Part shown: piece after piece, positions 32,730 through 42,718 of the stretch
Numbering within the stretch: the first letter of the stretch is position 1
Layout: each line of letters starts with the position of its first letter
DNA from: Pantoea nemavictus
Lineage (GTDB): Bacteria > Pseudomonadota > Gammaproteobacteria > Enterobacterales > Enterobacteriaceae
Assembly (NCBI RefSeq): GCF_037479095.1
Contig: NZ_JBBGZW010000001.1
Location: forward strand, 434,001-498,000
Length of the DNA stretch: 64,000 nt
Direction of reading: 5' to 3'
Translations under genes and position numbers: made by a program
Notes under the pieces: model-generated
Told to the model about the DNA's origin: nothing
The model's input: the letters and a program-made list of their open reading frames with translations, nothing else
Database searches by the model: none

Positions 32730-35468
32730 ATGAAGGTCAATATTCGCGTAGTTTTAATAGCCTCTTTCATTACCCTGATCCCCTCTCTTTCAGCCCGTGC
32801 CACTACACAGGTTCCGCCTGGGTTTGAATCGCTGGTCACCGGCCAAACGCTCTGGGTTAACCTTTCTGTCTATGGGCAATCGCTCGGTCTGTTTGAAGCC
32901 TCGGTCTCGCTTGATAGTGTCACCTTCCTTAAGCCGCAAGACGTAGCCCTGGCGGTGATGCAGCATTATCAAAAAGATGCGCAGCAGGAAAAGCGGTTAG
33001 CAAGCCTGATCGGTGCACCTCTGGCACGTCATGGCAATAAGGCCTGCAGTAGCAATGGCGGCGCGGCGGGGTGTGACTATCTTGAAACAGATTCGGTCGC
33101 GCTTATCTATGACGAAAACAGTGCCAACGTGTCGCTGTTTCTCGCTCCAGAGTTTGTGCCACTGGCCGCAAAATCTCACTCGCCCTATTACGAACAGACC
33201 GCAGAAACGCAAGCGGCATTTATTCATCAGCAGAATATCAATTTCGTCACCAACCGCGATGACCAGACGCTATCCCTACAGGGCGCAGGCGCGCTCGGGT
33301 TAACTGAAAACAGTTATGCCGGTATTGATTGGGACTATCTCGCACAGAAATACCTTCAGCAAAATCATCAGGAAGTGCGCTTCAATAACGTCTTCCTGCG
33401 CCGCGATCTCGGCAAACGCTATTACGTGCAGGCCGGGCGCATGGATGCGCGGGACATTTTCAGTAACGCTGGCGGCAACATCACCTTAAGCCAGCTGCCG
33501 CTCAGTACTATCGAAGGCGCACGTATCGGCTCAACGCTCGCCTGGATGAACACGGCGCTGGCTGCCCAGGGCACGCCGGTGACGGTGTTTATTACGCGTC
33601 CTTCACGTGTTGATGCCTACCGCGCTCAACAACTACTGGGCACGTTTTACCTGAATGCGGGTACGCAAAACCTTGATACCAGCGCCTTTCCCAATGGCAG
33701 CTACAGCGTGACGTTACGCATCTATGAAGATAATCAGTTGTCGCGTACCGAGCAGGTTCCTTTCAGCCGCACCGGCAATACCACCAGTCAGAACATTGAG
33801 TGGTTTGTGCAAGGCGGTGCCATCCCCGATGGCGAAGTGCAGGGCAACGGCACAGCGTCGCAACAGGGTGCCGACCGCCGCGTCATGCAGGCAGGTATTA
33901 AAGTCCCTGTCACGCAGGACGCCGCGTTGACTGGCGGTGTTGCCGTGACCAACCGCAACCACTTTATCGAAAGTGCACTCGACTGGAGTCATGGATTCGA
34001 CAACTCACTGCTCGACGGCATTCTCACTACCCGCTTTAGCTATCTCAAAGGCAGTGAAGGCTCGCGCGGTAATATCCAGCAAGTCTCTTATAACGACGGC
34101 TTCTCCCTGAGTTTTTACCGCAGCGCCCTGTATGCGCAAGATTGCTACAGCAGCAACGGCGGTCAGTACGGTTTCAGCGGTTGCTACCAGAGCAGCAGCC
34201 TGATGTTTAGCGTGCCAGTGAACAGCTGGTATCTGAATGCCGGTTACAGCACCAGCAAGAATGAAGGTCGCAATGTGATCCCGGTCCAGTTGGATGATAA
34301 CGCTGTCGTGCCGCTATGGGCGCGCCGTAACACCTACAGCAAAACGCAGACCACCACATGGCAGGCTGGCCTTGGGCGTGGCTTCAGCTTCAACGGCATC
34401 AATGTTAATACCAGTGCCAACCTCTTTACGCGCACCAGCAGTAGCGGGATCAAGCGCGATAACGGCGGCTTCCTCTCCGTTTCACTTTCGCGTGTCAGCA
34501 CGCCAACCATGAATTCACGTTCGAATTACAGTTCAATCGGCATGACCTACCAGACCGACCGCAACAGTAAAGATCAGGTGGGTTATAACCTGGCGCAAAA
34601 CTGGTATTTCGATGCGCAGAATCAGCAGGAAATCGGCGTCAATCTCAACGGTAATCAGGACAATACCCTGAATGCCTCCCTTTACGGCAAAACCGGCGGC
34701 GAATACGGCAGCGGTAGCCTGGCGATCAGCTCAGCATCATCGGGTTCATCGGGCCAGCGCTTTAGCAGCAGCGGTAGCTACAACTCTTCGCTGGCCGTGG
34801 CGCGCTCCGGCTTGTACTGGGGAAAATGGGGGAACGGGCTGCCCGGTGCGGCTGTTGGTCTACAGGTCGCGAGCAGTGATGAGAGTCGCGATACGCGAGT
34901 GGATGTGTCCGTTGAGGGTGCAGGCAGCGCCAGCTTGCACGGTACTGGCCGCACGCTGTTCAGTCTGCCGGCTTATACCCAGAGCACGCTCAGCATCAAT
35001 GACTCCATCGAATCCTCCCACGCGATGCGCAGCGAAATCACCCAGGGTGCCGGACGACGCACGCTGTTTATCGCACCGGGGCGCATGCTGGTCAGCAAGG
35101 TGAATATTGTCTCGCGCTACACCTGGCTCGGACGGCTAATGATCAATCAACAGATGCCGCTGGAAGGGGCCACGCCGATCAATGTCGCCAGCTGGTCAGG
35201 TTTAGGTCAGGGCGGATTCAGCGCAGAAACCGATCACCGCATCAAAAATTTGTACATGGTGCGCGGCATGCAGATGTACCGCTGTGAAATGCAGGTGAAA
35301 AGCACTCACGACGTGGTGCGTTACGTCGGCGATAGCGCCTGTCAACCCATCGAACTTGCCTCAGTACCTCAAGACGTGCAGCAGCGGGCAAAAATGCTGA
35401 TCGTCCGCAGCCGGTCAGAAGAGGTGCCACTGGCGCGCACCGCGCTTACTTCACAGCAACAACAATAG
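32730..35468 (+). CDS. Alternate-class fimbrial outer-membrane usher (CooC/CfaC type)
   Basis: Outer-membrane assembly platform, 912 residues from the ATG at 32730 with AGGA upstream. Signal peptide MKVNIRVVLIASFITLIPSL..SARA. Starts FESLVTGQTLWVNLSVYGQSLG, typical of alternate ushers; a large beta-barrel with a plug region (IEGARIGSTLAWMNT ... RPSRVDAYRAQQLLGTFYL) follows, and a C-terminal domain with paired cysteines (CEMQV, DSACQP). Second-longest gene product of the operon order; length is normal for CooC-like ushers (about 870-910). Confidence 0.9.
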   Translation: MKVNIRVVLIASFITLIPSLSARATTQVPPGFESLVTGQTLWVNLSVYGQSLGLFEASVSLDSVTFLKPQDVALAVMQHYQKDAQQEKRLASLIGAPLARHGNKACSSNGGAAGCDYLETDSVALIYDENSANVSLFLAPEFVPLAAKSHSPYYEQTAETQAAFIHQQNINFVTNRDDQTLSLQGAGALGLTENSYAGIDWDYLAQKYLQQNHQEVRFNNVFLRRDLGKRYYVQAGRMDARDIFSNAGGNITLSQLPLSTIEGARIGSTLAWMNTALAAQGTPVTVFITRPSRVDAYRAQQLLGTFYLNAGTQNLDTSAFPNGSYSVTLRIYEDNQLSRTEQVPFSRTGNTTSQNIEWFVQGGAIPDGEVQGNGTASQQGADRRVMQAGIKVPVTQDAALTGGVAVTNRNHFIESALDWSHGFDNSLLDGILTTRFSYLKGSEGSRGNIQQVSYNDGFSLSFYRSALYAQDCYSSNGGQYGFSGCYQSSSLMFSVPVNSWYLNAGYSTSKNEGRNVIPVQLDDNAVVPLWARRNTYSKTQTTTWQAGLGRGFSFNGINVNTSANLFTRTSSSGIKRDNGGFLSVSLSRVSTPTMNSRSNYSSIGMTYQTDRNSKDQVGYNLAQNWYFDAQNQQEIGVNLNGNQDNTLNASLYGKTGGEYGSGSLAISSASSGSSGQRFSSSGSYNSSLAVARSGLYWGKWGNGLPGAAVGLQVASSDESRDTRVDVSVEGAGSASLHGTGRTLFSLPAYTQSTLSINDSIESSHAMRSEITQGAGRRTLFIAPGRMLVSKVNIVSRYTWLGRLMINQQMPLEGATPINVASWSGLGQGGFSAETDHRIKNLYMVRGMQMYRCEMQVKSTHDVVRYVGDSACQPIELASVPQDVQQRAKMLIVRSRSEEVPLARTALTSQQQQ

Positions 35469-35477
35469 GGATATTCG

Positions 35478-36644
35478 ATGAAAACCCGATTTCTCACCGC
35501 ATTAACACTGTTATGGCTGATGGTGGGCATGCAGGCGCAGGCCGCCCTGCTCACACCTTCAGGGCGCAACACCAGCGTTGCCGTCACTTTTGATCGCATG
35601 TCAGTGCCGGCACAATTGCCGATCTGGACCAATGAAAGCGGCGGTTACGATACCAACGACGCGCCGAAATGGGGGCGAAATACGCTGGTTTGCCAGTCGC
35701 GCACCAGCAATCAGTACGGTGCCTGCCTGACGTTTCCGGTCTGGCTGGAGGCGTCTCCGTCACCCTATCCCGTGCCGGTATTGTTTACTGAAAGCAGCAC
35801 CAGGCAGACGCAGGTACTGAATGTCTACCTCACCAAAAGGCGTTCGCTGAATAATGTGGTGGTAGCAACCAACCAGGTGCCGCTGAACGCCTTTGGCGGC
35901 GCGGTCATCCCGCGTGGGGATGGTACAGATTATTCAGCCTATCTCCCCTCCTCCGAACTGAGTAAATTCCCGTCGGCCGGCAACTGGAGCGCAACGCTAA
36001 AAATGTCGCTGATGCAGTGGCCAATTACCTCCTGCACCGGAAATTCGCAGAACGTGAACATGGGATGTACCAATGTGACGAAACTCGGTGACTGGATCGC
36101 CACCATGACGTTTAAGGTAACGGACTACGGCAATCAGCAGATCTATTTGCCAGAGTTTGGCAATGCGGCCGCCAACGTTGACCTCGGGTTGAAAACCTTC
36201 CCCGGCGCGCGCGCCACTACCACCGTTAGCGGCAGCCGTTCGCTGGATATGTGCCTGTACGACGGCAATAATTCAGACAGTAACCGGGTAAGCCTGATCT
36301 TTCAGGATGAAGGTGCCGCCGCGCCCGCCAGAGCCACGGGGTTGTTTTCGCTATATCTCAATGGCGCGGACAAAAATCTGGCGCAAAATCGTCTCGATTA
36401 TGCGGTCGAAGTGATCAACCCGCTGACCAAAGCGCGCCAGGCAGTTGAGAACGGCAGTGAAATTATCTGGAGCGGCACCAACAGAGGAGTGCTAAGGCGT
36501 GTGGTGTTGCCGGGCCAGAGCAATTCGGTGCTGTGCGTTCCCGCGCCGATGCAGCTTATTACACCGGCCTTCACGTTATCATCAAAAACAGCGGGCCGTT
36601 ATCAGGGTACGTTGAGAATTATTTATACCCCGACGACGCAGTAA
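35478..36644 (+). CDS. CS1-type fimbrial tip adhesin (CooD/CfaE/CblD type)
   Basis: Minor tip subunit, 388 residues, signal peptide MKTRFLTALTLLWLMVGMQA-QA. Two-domain layout expected: N-terminal adhesin domain with conserved cysteines (LVCQSRTSNQYGACLTF) and a C-terminal pilin-like domain from about residue 225 (YGNQQIYLPEFGNAAANVDLGL). Receptor specificity cannot be inferred. Last gene of the operon, 9 bp after the usher. Confidence 0.87.
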   Translation: MKTRFLTALTLLWLMVGMQAQAALLTPSGRNTSVAVTFDRMSVPAQLPIWTNESGGYDTNDAPKWGRNTLVCQSRTSNQYGACLTFPVWLEASPSPYPVPVLFTESSTRQTQVLNVYLTKRRSLNNVVVATNQVPLNAFGGAVIPRGDGTDYSAYLPSSELSKFPSAGNWSATLKMSLMQWPITSCTGNSQNVNMGCTNVTKLGDWIATMTFKVTDYGNQQIYLPEFGNAAANVDLGLKTFPGARATTTVSGSRSLDMCLYDGNNSDSNRVSLIFQDEGAAAPARATGLFSLYLNGADKNLAQNRLDYAVEVINPLTKARQAVENGSEIIWSGTNRGVLRRVVLPGQSNSVLCVPAPMQLITPAFTLSSKTAGRYQGTLRIIYTPTTQ

Positions 36645-36694
36645 CGGCGCCAGTAGTGATGTCATAAAAACCGAAATTACCGAGCGCACACACG

Positions 36695-36734
36695 GTAGCG
36701 GCGCAATTTATTGCGCGATAAATCGCGCCGCTAC
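36695..36734. repeat. Palindrome family C
   Basis: GTAGCGGCGCAATTTATTGC... followed directly by GATAAATCGCGCCGCTAC, a 40-bp hairpin between the convergent tip-adhesin and LuxR-type genes; it may also end the fimbrial transcript. Confidence 0.82.
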
Positions 36735-36795
36735 GGAATGTGCAATAATTTGATGCGGTTATCAAATTATCGGCATTACGGTATAGATTGGTGGT

Positions 36796-37389
36796 TTAAA
36801 AATTATTGGTGAAACGCTGATAGAGATGCAGGCTGTTTTTCAGATTCAGCTTTTTAACAATCTTATTCTGATGACTGTAAAGTGTTTTTTTGTTTTCACC
36901 GGTTATTTTCGCTATACCTTCAATTGATTGGTAAGTGAATAAACAACAGAGGAAGTTAAACTCTTTGCGGGTTAAATGATTATTGACGACGGGAGAGGCG
37001 AATGACCGGCCGTTTTTGTGATGGCAAAGCATGATAGCGAGCTTGCTACTGATGATGTCGGTAGAAGATTTTTTATCGATAAAACAATCAGCTTTGATGG
37101 CATGACTGCTATAGTTAATCTTATTTTTCTCTAAATCAGAAAAGAAAATCAGCGTCGCATTGCGAGCGTTTTTTACTCTGGTTAGATAATGAATATAAGT
37201 CAGCGACGTACGAAAGTTTGCAGGTAAATCAAAAATAATTACGGGTGAAAGACAGGTGATTTTATCCCGCTCACTGAGTCGACTTTTCAATTCAGCGATA
37301 TTTTTACAGCAGGTAATATTTAACTGTTTCAGAAGCGAAGATAAGCCCTGCTGGTGAAAGCAGGACTGATCCAGATAAAACACATCCAT
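36796..37389 (-). CDS. Orphan LuxR-type regulator with receiver-like N-terminus
   Basis: 197 residues. C-terminal LuxR/NarL HTH: LTRKEFNFLCCLFTYQSIEGIAKITGENKKTLYSHQNKIVKKLNLKN (about residues 135-182; read in pieces). The N-terminal 120 residues resemble a degenerate receiver (VIIFDLPANF where a phospho-Asp loop would be, LIFFSDLEKNK), so phosphorylation is doubtful. AT-rich. Convergent with the fimbrial operon; relatives in this position (FimZ, EcpR/MatA, RcsA-like) control fimbriae and motility, so a fimbrial role is likely but inferred. Confidence 0.75.
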   Translation of the reverse strand: MDVFYLDQSCFHQQGLSSLLKQLNITCCKNIAELKSRLSERDKITCLSPVIIFDLPANFRTSLTYIHYLTRVKNARNATLIFFSDLEKNKINYSSHAIKADCFIDKKSSTDIISSKLAIMLCHHKNGRSFASPVVNNHLTRKEFNFLCCLFTYQSIEGIAKITGENKKTLYSHQNKIVKKLNLKNSLHLYQRFTNNF

Positions 37390-37476
37390 GATTAATTTCC
37401 GCTAATTATCCCTCATCCTGCAAATAGTAGCGGCTAACCGGCGGAAATTAACTGTCCATTTTTGGTGCTAAGTGAG

Positions 37477-39573
37477 TTACGCGCGAGCCGCGATGATGCT
37501 TTCAGCCACATTACGTGGTGCTTCCGCGTAGTGCGCAAATTCCATGCTGTAGGTTGCGCGGCCTTGCGACATCGATCGCAACGTGGTGGCATAGCCAAAC
37601 ATCTCGGACAACGGCACTTCAGCGCGAATAATGCGCGCACCAAAACGCTCATCCATGCCCTGCAGCGTACCGCGTCGTGATGAGAGATCGCCCATCACGC
37701 CACCGGCATACTCTTCCGGCGTTTCCACTTCCACCTGCATCAGCGGTTCGAGGATCACCGGATCGGCCAACTTTGCGGCGGCTTTGAAGCCAAAGATCGC
37801 TGCCATGCGGAACGCCATTTCCGATGAATCGACATCGTGATACGAACCAAACGTCAGCGTGGCTTTGATATCCACCACCGGATAACCGGCCAGCACGCCG
37901 CTGTTCAGCGCTTCGCGAATCCCCTTCTCCACCGAAGGAATGAACTCGCGCGGCACCACGCCACCTTTGGTGGCATCTTCAAAGGCAAAACCGGCGCCCG
38001 CGGCTTGCGGTTCCAGCGTCAGAACCACATGACCATACTGCCCTTTCCCGCCGGACTGGCGCACAAATTTGCCTTCTACCTCGCGCACGGTTTTGCGGAT
38101 GGTTTCGCGATAGGTGACCTGCGGCCGACCGATATTGGCTTCCACGCCAAACTCGCGCTTCATGCGGTCAACGATAATTTCCAGATGCAGCTCGCCCATG
38201 CCGGAAATAATCGTCTGACCCGACTCCTCATCGGTGTGCAGGCGGAACGACGGATCTTCCGCCGCCAAACGCTGCAGCGCCAGCCCCATTTTCTCCTGAT
38301 CGCTCTTGGTTTTCGGCTCAATCGACAGCGAAATCACCGGCTCGGGAAACTCCATGCGCTCCAGCGTAATCACCGCATTAGGATCGCACAGCGTTTCGCC
38401 GGTAGTGACCTCTTTCAGGCCGACACAGGCGGCGATATCACCGGCGCGAATCTCTTCAATTTCGATGCGATCGTTCGCCTGCATCTGCACGATGCGGCCA
38501 ATACGCTCTTTGCGCCCTTTCACCGCATTCCACACGCTGTCGCCTTTACGCAGCACGCCAGAATAGACGCGCACAAACGTCAGCTGGCCGACATAGGGAT
38601 CGCTCATCAGCTTGAACGCCAGCGCGGAGAAGGGTTCGTTGTCATCGGCATGGCGCTCGTCGTGTTCGCCCTGCTCGTTAACGCCGCTCACCGCCGGAAC
38701 ATCGAGCGGCGATGGCATCAGCTCAATCACCGCATCAAGCATGCGCTGCACGCCCTTGTTCTTGAAGGCGCTGCCGCACAGCATCGGCTGAATTTCACCC
38801 AGCAGCGTGCGCTGACGCAAACCGGCAATCACCTCGTCTTCGCTGAGATCGCCCTGCTCGAGATAGCGATCCATCAGCGCTTCGCTGGCTTCGGCTGCCG
38901 CAGCCAGCATGTTCTCGCGCCATTCGGCCGCCAGCACCTGCAGCTCCTCTGGAATCGGCGCATAGCTGAAGCTCATGCCCTGACTGGCGTCATCCCAGTA
39001 AATAGCGCGCATTTTATTGAGATCGACCACGCCGCTGAAATGCTCCTCGGCGCCGATGGGAATCACAATCGGCACCGGATTGGCGTGCAGGCGATCTTTC
39101 ATCATCTGCACCACGCGGAAGAAATCTGCGCCCTGGCGATCCATCTTGTTAACGAAGGCGATGCGCGGCACATGATATTTGTTGGCCTGGCGCCACACGG
39201 TTTCCGACTGCGGCTGTACGCCGCCAACCGCGTCATACACCATCACCGCGCCATCCAGCACGCGCATTGAGCGCTCGACCTCAATGGTGAAGTCAACGTG
39301 TCCGGGCGTATCGATGATGTTGATGCGGTGCGGCGTGAAGCTGCCGTCCATACCGGGCCAGAAGCAGCTTACTGCCGCCGAGGTAATGGTGATACCACGC
39401 TCCTGCTCCTGCGCCATCCAGTCGGTGGTTGCCGCGCCATCGTGCACTTCACCTAACTTGTGGCTCATTCCGGTGTAAAACAGGATGCGCTCAGTGGTGG
39501 TGGTTTTACCGGCATCGATGTGCGCGGAGATGCCGATGTTGCGATAACGTTCGATGGGGAGGGTTCGGGGCAT
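37477..39573 (-). CDS. Translation elongation factor G paralogue
   Basis: Full-length EF-G, 698 residues (E. coli FusA has 704). GTPase motifs intact: [15 protein letters not shown] (P-loop, residues about 17-31), [24 protein letters not shown] and [10 protein letters not shown]; domain [18 protein letters not shown] is complete. It is not beside rpsL, rpsG or tuf, so it is a stand-alone second copy, assuming the normal fusA lies in the str operon elsewhere. Divergence from FusA is clear in domains II, IV and the C-terminus. Roles of such paralogues elsewhere include ribosome recycling, stress growth or fusidic-acid tolerance. Confidence 0.88.
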   Translation of the reverse strand: MPRTLPIERYRNIGISAHIDAGKTTTTERILFYTGMSHKLGEVHDGAATTDWMAQEQERGITITSAAVSCFWPGMDGSFTPHRINIIDTPGHVDFTIEVERSMRVLDGAVMVYDAVGGVQPQSETVWRQANKYHVPRIAFVNKMDRQGADFFRVVQMMKDRLHANPVPIVIPIGAEEHFSGVVDLNKMRAIYWDDASQGMSFSYAPIPEELQVLAAEWRENMLAAAAEASEALMDRYLEQGDLSEDEVIAGLRQRTLLGEIQPMLCGSAFKNKGVQRMLDAVIELMPSPLDVPAVSGVNEQGEHDERHADDNEPFSALAFKLMSDPYVGQLTFVRVYSGVLRKGDSVWNAVKGRKERIGRIVQMQANDRIEIEEIRAGDIAACVGLKEVTTGETLCDPNAVITLERMEFPEPVISLSIEPKTKSDQEKMGLALQRLAAEDPSFRLHTDEESGQTIISGMGELHLEIIVDRMKREFGVEANIGRPQVTYRETIRKTVREVEGKFVRQSGGKGQYGHVVLTLEPQAAGAGFAFEDATKGGVVPREFIPSVEKGIREALNSGVLAGYPVVDIKATLTFGSYHDVDSSEMAFRMAAIFGFKAAAKLADPVILEPLMQVEVETPEEYAGGVMGDLSSRRGTLQGMDERFGARIIRAEVPLSEMFGYATTLRSMSQGRATYSMEFAHYAEAPRNVAESIIAARA

Positions 39574-39782
39574 GATGCGTCCTTAGTCATTCGACTGGAA
39601 AATGCGGCGTGCACCATTGCCCGCCGCTGCGTAACAGCCTAAACCCATTGTACGAATAAATACGAACAGTTTGAGCCTTTTTTAAACATCGTTAAAACCT
39701 TGTAACCGATTCAGCATTTACGGGCTGGAAAGCCGCCGCCCGGCACTTTAAGGTAAGGCTTTCACTCTGATAAGGAATAACC

Positions 39783-40694
39783 ATGCGCATTCTGGTAGTC
39801 GGCGCCGGCGCAACCGGCGGCTATTTCGGCGCGCGTCTGGCGCAAGCAGGACGTGATGTAACCTTTCTGGTGCGCGAGCGCCGCTTTCAGCAGCTGCAGC
39901 AGACCGGTCTGGTGCTGAAAACGCCGGGCGGCACGGAAGTTATACCACCGCAGCTGGCACAGGCCAGCACGCTGAATGGTCACTTTGATCTGATTATCTT
40001 AACGGTGAAAAGCTTCGGTCTGGATCAGGCGATGAACGATATCGCGCCCGCAGTCGGTCCTGACACGCTGATCATGCCGATCCTTAACGGCATGCGGCAT
40101 ATTGATACGCTGCGCGCACGTTTTGACGACAAGGTGATTGGCGGCTTGTGCAAAATTAACGCCACGCTGGGTGAGAATGGCGAAGTGATGCAGATGACGC
40201 CGCTGCATAGGCTCTATTACGGCGCGCTGGACGGCAATAACGATGCGCGCTTGCAGCGGATAGATGAAACCCTGCGCGCGGCGCAGTTTGATACCATTTT
40301 TTCCGACAACATTATCAGCGAGCTGTGGGAAAAATGGCTGCTGCTTAGCACACTGGGTGCCGTGTGCTGCATCGCGCGCGGTAATACGCAACAGGTGTTG
40401 AACTCAAACGGCGGCGAAGCGCTGCTGCAAACGATTTTTGGCGAAGTGTTGGCGGTGCTGAGTGCGGAAGGTTATCAACAGCGTCCGGCGGTAACGGCAA
40501 AGATTTATGAGACGCTGAACAATTCTCAGGCGGCGATGACCTCGTCGATGTACCGCGATTTAACCCAAGGTTTCGAGATTGAAGCCGATCAGGTGATTGG
40601 TGATTTGCTGGTACGCGGCGCGCGCAGCGGCATCGTTACGCCGTTGCTTAACGCGGTGTATGTCAATTTGCAGGTGTATGTGCAGAACCGGTAA
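39783..40694 (+). CDS. Ketopantoate reductase PanE/ApbA family protein
   Basis: 303 residues. Rossmann motif MRILVVGAGATGGYFGARLA at the N-terminus, LIILTVKSFGLDQAM, a helical C-terminal domain with ELWEKWLLLSTLGAVCCIARG. This is the 2-dehydropantoate 2-reductase superfamily; true PanE in enterobacteria sits elsewhere (near yajQ in E. coli), and the sequence here looks like a paralogue of uncertain substrate. TAAGGAATAACC precedes the ATG. Monocistronic, convergent with ydcF. Confidence 0.82.
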   Translation: MRILVVGAGATGGYFGARLAQAGRDVTFLVRERRFQQLQQTGLVLKTPGGTEVIPPQLAQASTLNGHFDLIILTVKSFGLDQAMNDIAPAVGPDTLIMPILNGMRHIDTLRARFDDKVIGGLCKINATLGENGEVMQMTPLHRLYYGALDGNNDARLQRIDETLRAAQFDTIFSDNIISELWEKWLLLSTLGAVCCIARGNTQQVLNSNGGEALLQTIFGEVLAVLSAEGYQQRPAVTAKIYETLNNSQAAMTSSMYRDLTQGFEIEADQVIGDLLVRGARSGIVTPLLNAVYVNLQVYVQNR

Positions 40695-40698
40695 CAAC

Positions 40699-40718
40699 GG
40701 TCGCCATGAATGGCGACC
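40699..40718. repeat. Palindrome family A
   Basis: GGTCGCCATGAATGGCGACC between convergent genes. Confidence 0.85.
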
Positions 40719-40724
40719 GAAACA

Positions 40725-41492
40725 TCATAAACGTGACTGCACGCCCGGCAGCTGTTTCAACCGCTGCCAGCCGGCTTCGACTTCCTCTGGCACCTCAACG
40801 TGACCGAGGAAACCTTTGCCGCGCGGCCCGTAACCACTTTCGTCGTCACGCAGGCGCTGGATTTCCCCCATCAGCAGCGATAGAAAACGCTCCATCGACC
40901 ACAAGCCCTGCGGCGGCGCGCCGATAATACGCAGCATGCCCGCATCCATCATCACCTGCGGCTTAAACACCGGCCAGCTGATAAATTCCGGTGCATCTGC
41001 GCGATCGCGCCATTGGTAGCGGAAGGTTTCCCAGGTGCGACGCTGCATCAGCGGGTCCTGCACCAGCAGCACACGCTGCGGCTGCCAGTTGTGCTCATCC
41101 AGTAATGTCTGGCTGAAGGCGGCGTTTTCGCCACAGTTACGCGATGCGGTTTCCAGCAGCAGCTGATCGTCCGGCAGCGCGGCGAATACGCGTGCTACGT
41201 CGGCCAGCAAGGCGGCTTCGCTTTTATCGTTGCTGTCGATTTGCCGATACAGCGGATGTGCCGCCAGCATCTCCGTCAACAGCGGCGTTGAGTGGCCGAT
41301 ACCCCCGCTGATTAACAGCGGCAGCTGATACTTTTTCGCTACGGCAATCACCGCTTCCACATTCGGCAGTACCGCGTGACCGGCTAAAATCGCTAAATCG
41401 ATATCGAGCGTGCCGTCGGCAGGCATGTGATCCAGTGCCAGCCAGGCCGCCAGGGTGTTGATATCCTGAATCTGATCGTTGTTGAGCTGCAT
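40725..41492 (-). CDS. ydcF: YdcF-like DUF218 protein
   Basis: 255 residues. Matches E. coli YdcF as I recall it: LDIDLAILAGHAVLPNVEA, LPLLISGGIGHSTPLL, TASRNCGENAAFS, VLLVQDPLMQRRTWETFR, LWSMERFLSLLMGEIQRLRDDESGYGPRG read in pieces. YdcF binds S-adenosylmethionine in vitro; its function is not known. No signal peptide. Divergent from the LacI-type gene across 99 bp. Confidence 0.85.
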   Translation of the reverse strand: MQLNNDQIQDINTLAAWLALDHMPADGTLDIDLAILAGHAVLPNVEAVIAVAKKYQLPLLISGGIGHSTPLLTEMLAAHPLYRQIDSNDKSEAALLADVARVFAALPDDQLLLETASRNCGENAAFSQTLLDEHNWQPQRVLLVQDPLMQRRTWETFRYQWRDRADAPEFISWPVFKPQVMMDAGMLRIIGAPPQGLWSMERFLSLLMGEIQRLRDDESGYGPRGKGFLGHVEVPEEVEAGWQRLKQLPGVQSRL

Positions 41493-41591
41493 CCCATTCT
41501 CCTCACGTTTCCTCTGGCAGTGTAGCGGCTTAAGCGCGCGGCAGCAGGGAAAAATTTGCTACACTCGCCGCTCAATCTTCAGGAGAGATCA

Positions 41592-42653
41592 ATGACTGCG
41601 CGTTCCGTAACCCTTGACGATGTCGCTCATCTGGCTGGGGTTTCCTATCAAACCGTTTCCCGCGTACTTAACCATTCTGAGCAGGTTTCGCCGCGTACCC
41701 GCGCCAAAGTGGAAGCGGCGATGCAGCAGCTCAACTATGTGCCAAATCGCGTAGCGCAGCAGCTGGCGGGGAAAAACACCCGCACTTTGGGTCTCGCCAC
41801 CAGCGATTTGGCGTTGATGGCACCGGCGCAAATTGCTTCGGCAATTCAGCAACGTGCCGCGGCGCAGGGCTATCATCTGGTGATCGCCATGGCGAATGCG
41901 GGCAGCGCGCCGCAGGATACGGTCAATGAGCTGCTGGCGCAGCGGGTTGATGCGCTGCTGATTAATCTGCCGCTGGATGCAGAGCAAGCGGCGCAGATTC
42001 AGCTGCAGTGCGATCGCAAACCGGTGCTGTTTCTTGATGTTGAGCGCCACGCCGCAGTCGCGCAGTGTCAATATCAGAGCGAATCTGGCGCGCAGCAGGC
42101 GGTGGATCATCTGGTAGCGCTCGGCCATCGGCAGATAGGCGTGTTGAATGGCCCCGCCAGTTCCGCTTCAGCCCGCGCGCGCTATGCGGCGTGGCAGCAG
42201 GCGCTGGCCGCACACCAGCTGGCGCCCTGCTGCGTCCTGAGCGGCGACTGGAGCGCGGCATCCGGTTATCAGGCACTGCTGACGCAGTTGCCCGATCGGC
42301 TGCCACAGGCGCTGCTGGTTGCCAACGATCAGATGGCGCTCGGCGCGATGCGTGCCCTGCATCAGCACGGCGTGAAGATTCCCGCAGAGATTTCGCTGAT
42401 TGGCTACGACGACACGGCAGAAAGCGCGTGGTATCAGCCCCCGTTAACCACCGTGCGTCAGGATTTGCAGCAGTTAGGCGCGGTCAGCGTCGAGCGATTA
42501 CTGGCGCAGTTGGAAGGCGGCGATGCCGCTGAGAAAACGCTGGAGACCGAGCTGGTGCTGCGTGAGACCACGGCGGCACCGCAGCAGGATCGGGTGAATG
42601 TGACGGAGATTGCACAGCAGCTGCAGGCGCTGGCGCGTCAGCTGTTACGTTGA
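41592..42653 (+). CDS. LacI-family repressor, close to LacI itself
   Basis: 353 residues from the ATG at 41592 (AGGAGAGATCA upstream). The HTH VTLDDVAHLAGVSYQTVSRVLNH and hinge YVPNRVAQQLAGK are almost those of E. coli LacI (recognition helix SYQTVSRV identical). Effector domain also parallels LacI: VANDQMALGAMRA, LIGYDDTAESAWYQPPLTT. The C-terminus IAQQLQALARQLLR resembles the LacI tetramerisation helix. No lacZ or lacY follows; downstream is the convergent tmaR gene. So it is either an orphan or controls a distant operon. Confidence 0.85.
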   Translation: MTARSVTLDDVAHLAGVSYQTVSRVLNHSEQVSPRTRAKVEAAMQQLNYVPNRVAQQLAGKNTRTLGLATSDLALMAPAQIASAIQQRAAAQGYHLVIAMANAGSAPQDTVNELLAQRVDALLINLPLDAEQAAQIQLQCDRKPVLFLDVERHAAVAQCQYQSESGAQQAVDHLVALGHRQIGVLNGPASSASARARYAAWQQALAAHQLAPCCVLSGDWSAASGYQALLTQLPDRLPQALLVANDQMALGAMRALHQHGVKIPAEISLIGYDDTAESAWYQPPLTTVRQDLQQLGAVSVERLLAQLEGGDAAEKTLETELVLRETTAAPQQDRVNVTEIAQQLQALARQLLR

Positions 42654-42664
42654 ACGGGATGCAG

Positions 42665-42695
42665 AAATAAAAAAGGTCGTCATAAATGACGACCT
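42665..42695 (-). terminator. Rho-independent terminator of tmaR
   Basis: On the minus strand: stem AGGTCGTCAT/ATGACGACCT followed by TTTTTTATTTC. It also lies downstream of the lacI-like stop and could act for it in part. The stem resembles palindrome family A with G-to-A changes. Confidence 0.85.
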
Positions 42696-42718
42696 CAGTG
42701 TGGAAGCTAAAACGAGAA

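Noticed and set aside
37837..39270. 477-codon open frame antisense to the EF-G gene
   Set aside because: A shadow frame of a GC-rich conserved gene; His/Arg/Asn-rich product with no recognisable fold and no start signals.
39783..40694. Naming this gene panE
   Set aside because: Only family membership is visible; the orthologous panE is expected elsewhere and the substrate is uncertain.
41493..41591. A lac-type operator upstream of the lacI-like gene
   Set aside because: No sequence resembling the symmetric lac operator was found in this gap.
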